Assembly (NCBI GenBank): GCA_030039815.1
Contig: JASHUW010000313.1
Location: 1 to 5,806 of the forward strand
DNA: 5,806 nucleotides
Reading direction: 5' to 3'
DNA from: Alphaproteobacteria bacterium
GTDB taxonomy: Bacteria > Pseudomonadota > Alphaproteobacteria > ATCC43930 > CGMCC-115725
The translations under genes and the position numbers were made by a program. Positions within the stretch are counted from its first letter, which is position 1. Every line of letters begins with the position of its first letter. Below are positions 4,824 through 5,806 of this stretch, in pieces. Below the pieces are notes generated by a model, which saw only the letters and a list, made by a program, of their open reading frames with translations, searched no databases and was not told the DNA's origin.

Positions 4824-5783
4824 ATGGCACGCAAGAAGATCGCGCTGATCGGCGCCGGACAGATCGGCGGCACGCTTGCCCTGTTGATCGGGTTGAAGGA
4901 ACTGGGCGACGTCGTGCTGTTCGACATCGTCGACGGGGTGCCGCAAGGCAAGGCGCTCGATATCATCCAGGGCAGCTCGATCGAGGGCTATGACGCCGCG
5001 ATTTCCGGCTCGAGCGACTATGCCGCGATCAAGGGTGCCGATGTCGTGATCGTCACCGCTGGCGTGCCGCGCAAGCCCGGCATGAGCCGCGACGATTTGA
5101 TCGGCATCAACACCAAAGTCATGGGCCAGGTGGGCGCGGCGATCAAGGAGCATTGCCCGAACGCGTTTGTGATCGCCATCACAAACCCGCTCGACGTGAT
5201 GGTCTGGGTGCTGCAGCAGGCGTGCGGGCTGCCGACCAACCGGGTCGTCGGCATGGCCGGGGTGCTCGACAGCGCGCGCTTTCGCTATTTCCTCGCCGAG
5301 GAGCTGGGGGTGTCGGTCGAGGATGTGACCGCCTTTGTGCTCGGCGGCCACGGCGACACGATGGTGCCTTCGGTGCGCTACACGACCGTCGCCGGCATTC
5401 CGCTGCCGGACATCATCAAGATGGGCTGGACGACGCAGGCCAAGGTCGACCAGATCGTCCAGCGCACCCGCGACGGCGGCGCCGAGATCGTCAATTTCCT
5501 CAAGACCGGCTCGGCCTTCTACGCGCCGGCGAGCGCGGCCGTGTCGATGGCCGAGGCCTATCTCTTGGACAAGAAGCGGGTGCTGCCCTGCGCCGCGCAT
5601 CTTTCCGGCCAGTATGGCGTCAAGGACCTCTATGTCGGCGTGCCGGTGGTGCTGGGCGCGGGCGGTGTCGAGCGCATCGTCGAGATCAGCCTTGACGCGG
5701 ACGAAAAGGCCAATTTTGACAAATCCTGCGGCGCGGTTCGCGAGCTGATCGAGGTGGCGAAGAAGCTGCAAGTGGCCGCCTAA
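4824..5783 (+). CDS. mdh: Malate dehydrogenase, LDH-like type
   Basis: The 319-residue protein is an NAD-dependent malate dehydrogenase of the LDH-like group, interconverting malate and oxaloacetate in the TCA cycle in the cytoplasm. The Rossmann motif GAGQIGG is at 10-16, and Asp34, at the end of the second strand, indicates NAD rather than NADP. Substrate-binding Arg83 and Arg89 sit in VPRKPGMSRDDL; Arg at the first position, where lactate dehydrogenases have Gln, marks malate specificity. Asp149 and Arg152 (VLDSARFR) and catalytic His176 (GGHGDTM) are present. AGAGGA at 4812-4817, six bases before the ATG, is a good ribosome binding site. Length and sequence are ordinary for alphaproteobacteria. 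sucC begins 6 bases after the stop, so the gene leads a TCA operon. Confidence 0.97.
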   Translation: MARKKIALIGAGQIGGTLALLIGLKELGDVVLFDIVDGVPQGKALDIIQGSSIEGYDAAISGSSDYAAIKGADVVIVTAGVPRKPGMSRDDLIGINTKVMGQVGAAIKEHCPNAFVIAITNPLDVMVWVLQQACGLPTNRVVGMAGVLDSARFRYFLAEELGVSVEDVTAFVLGGHGDTMVPSVRYTTVAGIPLPDIIKMGWTTQAKVDQIVQRTRDGGAEIVNFLKTGSAFYAPASAAVSMAEAYLLDKKRVLPCAAHLSGQYGVKDLYVGVPVVLGAGGVERIVEISLDADEKANFDKSCGAVRELIEVAKKLQVAA

Positions 5784-5790
5784 CCGGCCA
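5773..5790 (+). promoter_or_regulatory. Short hairpin across the mdh stop and sucC start
   Basis: TGGCCG (5773-5778) pairs with CGGCCA (5785-5790) around CCTAAC. The left arm lies in the last mdh codons and the right arm reaches the A of the sucC ATG. There is no clear ribosome binding site for sucC. A ribosome finishing mdh would open the stem, so it could couple the two translations. The structure is seen; the role is inferred. Confidence 0.35.
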
Positions 5791-5806
5791 TGAACATCCA
5801 CGAGTA
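5790..5806 (+). CDS. sucC: Succinyl-CoA ligase beta subunit, first codons only (cut by the window end)
   Basis: Only ATG AAC ATC CAC GAG TA is present, reading MNIHE followed by an incomplete codon that starts TA (Tyr if C or T follows). MNIHEYQ is the near-invariant start of SucC, which together with SucD forms succinyl-CoA from succinate with ATP or GTP hydrolysis, or the reverse. Placement directly after mdh agrees with the usual alphaproteobacterial order mdh-sucC-sucD. Seventeen bases are too few for certainty, but motif and context agree. Confidence 0.78.

Noticed and set aside
4650..5801. A 383-codon open frame on the minus strand opposite mdh.
   Set aside because: It overlaps mdh entirely and runs into zapE. 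It has the His/Asp/Arg-rich composition of an antisense shadow and no start signal.

Overview
The window looks like ordinary chromosomal DNA of a GC-rich alphaproteobacterium. By eye it is roughly two-thirds G+C with strong third-position GC bias. Two things support the assignment: the LDH-type malate dehydrogenase sequence, and the gene order zapE, mdh, sucC, which is a familiar arrangement in that class. I see no mobile element, CRISPR array, tRNA, rRNA or phage gene, and no convincing undescribed system. The genus cannot be named from the sequence.

Left part (1-1642): the window opens inside an acyl-CoA dehydrogenase gene (+), followed by a phosphotransferase of the aminoglycoside phosphotransferase (APH) fold (+). 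Together they match the two domains fused in eukaryotic ACAD10/ACAD11, and resemble the kinase and dehydrogenase used for 4-hydroxyacyl-CoA breakdown (LvaA and LvaC of levulinate catabolism). The pair ends at a strong hairpin lying between convergent stop codons.

Middle part (1640-3293, minus strand): a 180-residue orphan protein with a PAS-like pattern, preceded by an intradiol ring-cleavage dioxygenase that resembles hydroxyquinol 1,2-dioxygenase. No other aromatic-degradation gene is in view. The region 3294-3394 is a divergent promoter region with two short dyads.

Right part (3395-5806, plus strand): a 72-residue single-domain biotin/lipoyl carrier, then, 11 bases on, the AFG1-like ATPase ZapE. 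After a hairpin comes malate dehydrogenase (mdh), and only 6 bases after its stop the first codons of sucC (succinyl-CoA ligase beta subunit). mdh and sucC are the start of a TCA-cycle operon that probably continues beyond the window.

The points most worth a second look are the dehydrogenase/kinase pair with an Asp at the expected catalytic-base position, the stand-alone carrier with an ESMK motif, the orphan dioxygenase and PAS-like gene, and three hairpins at gene junctions.
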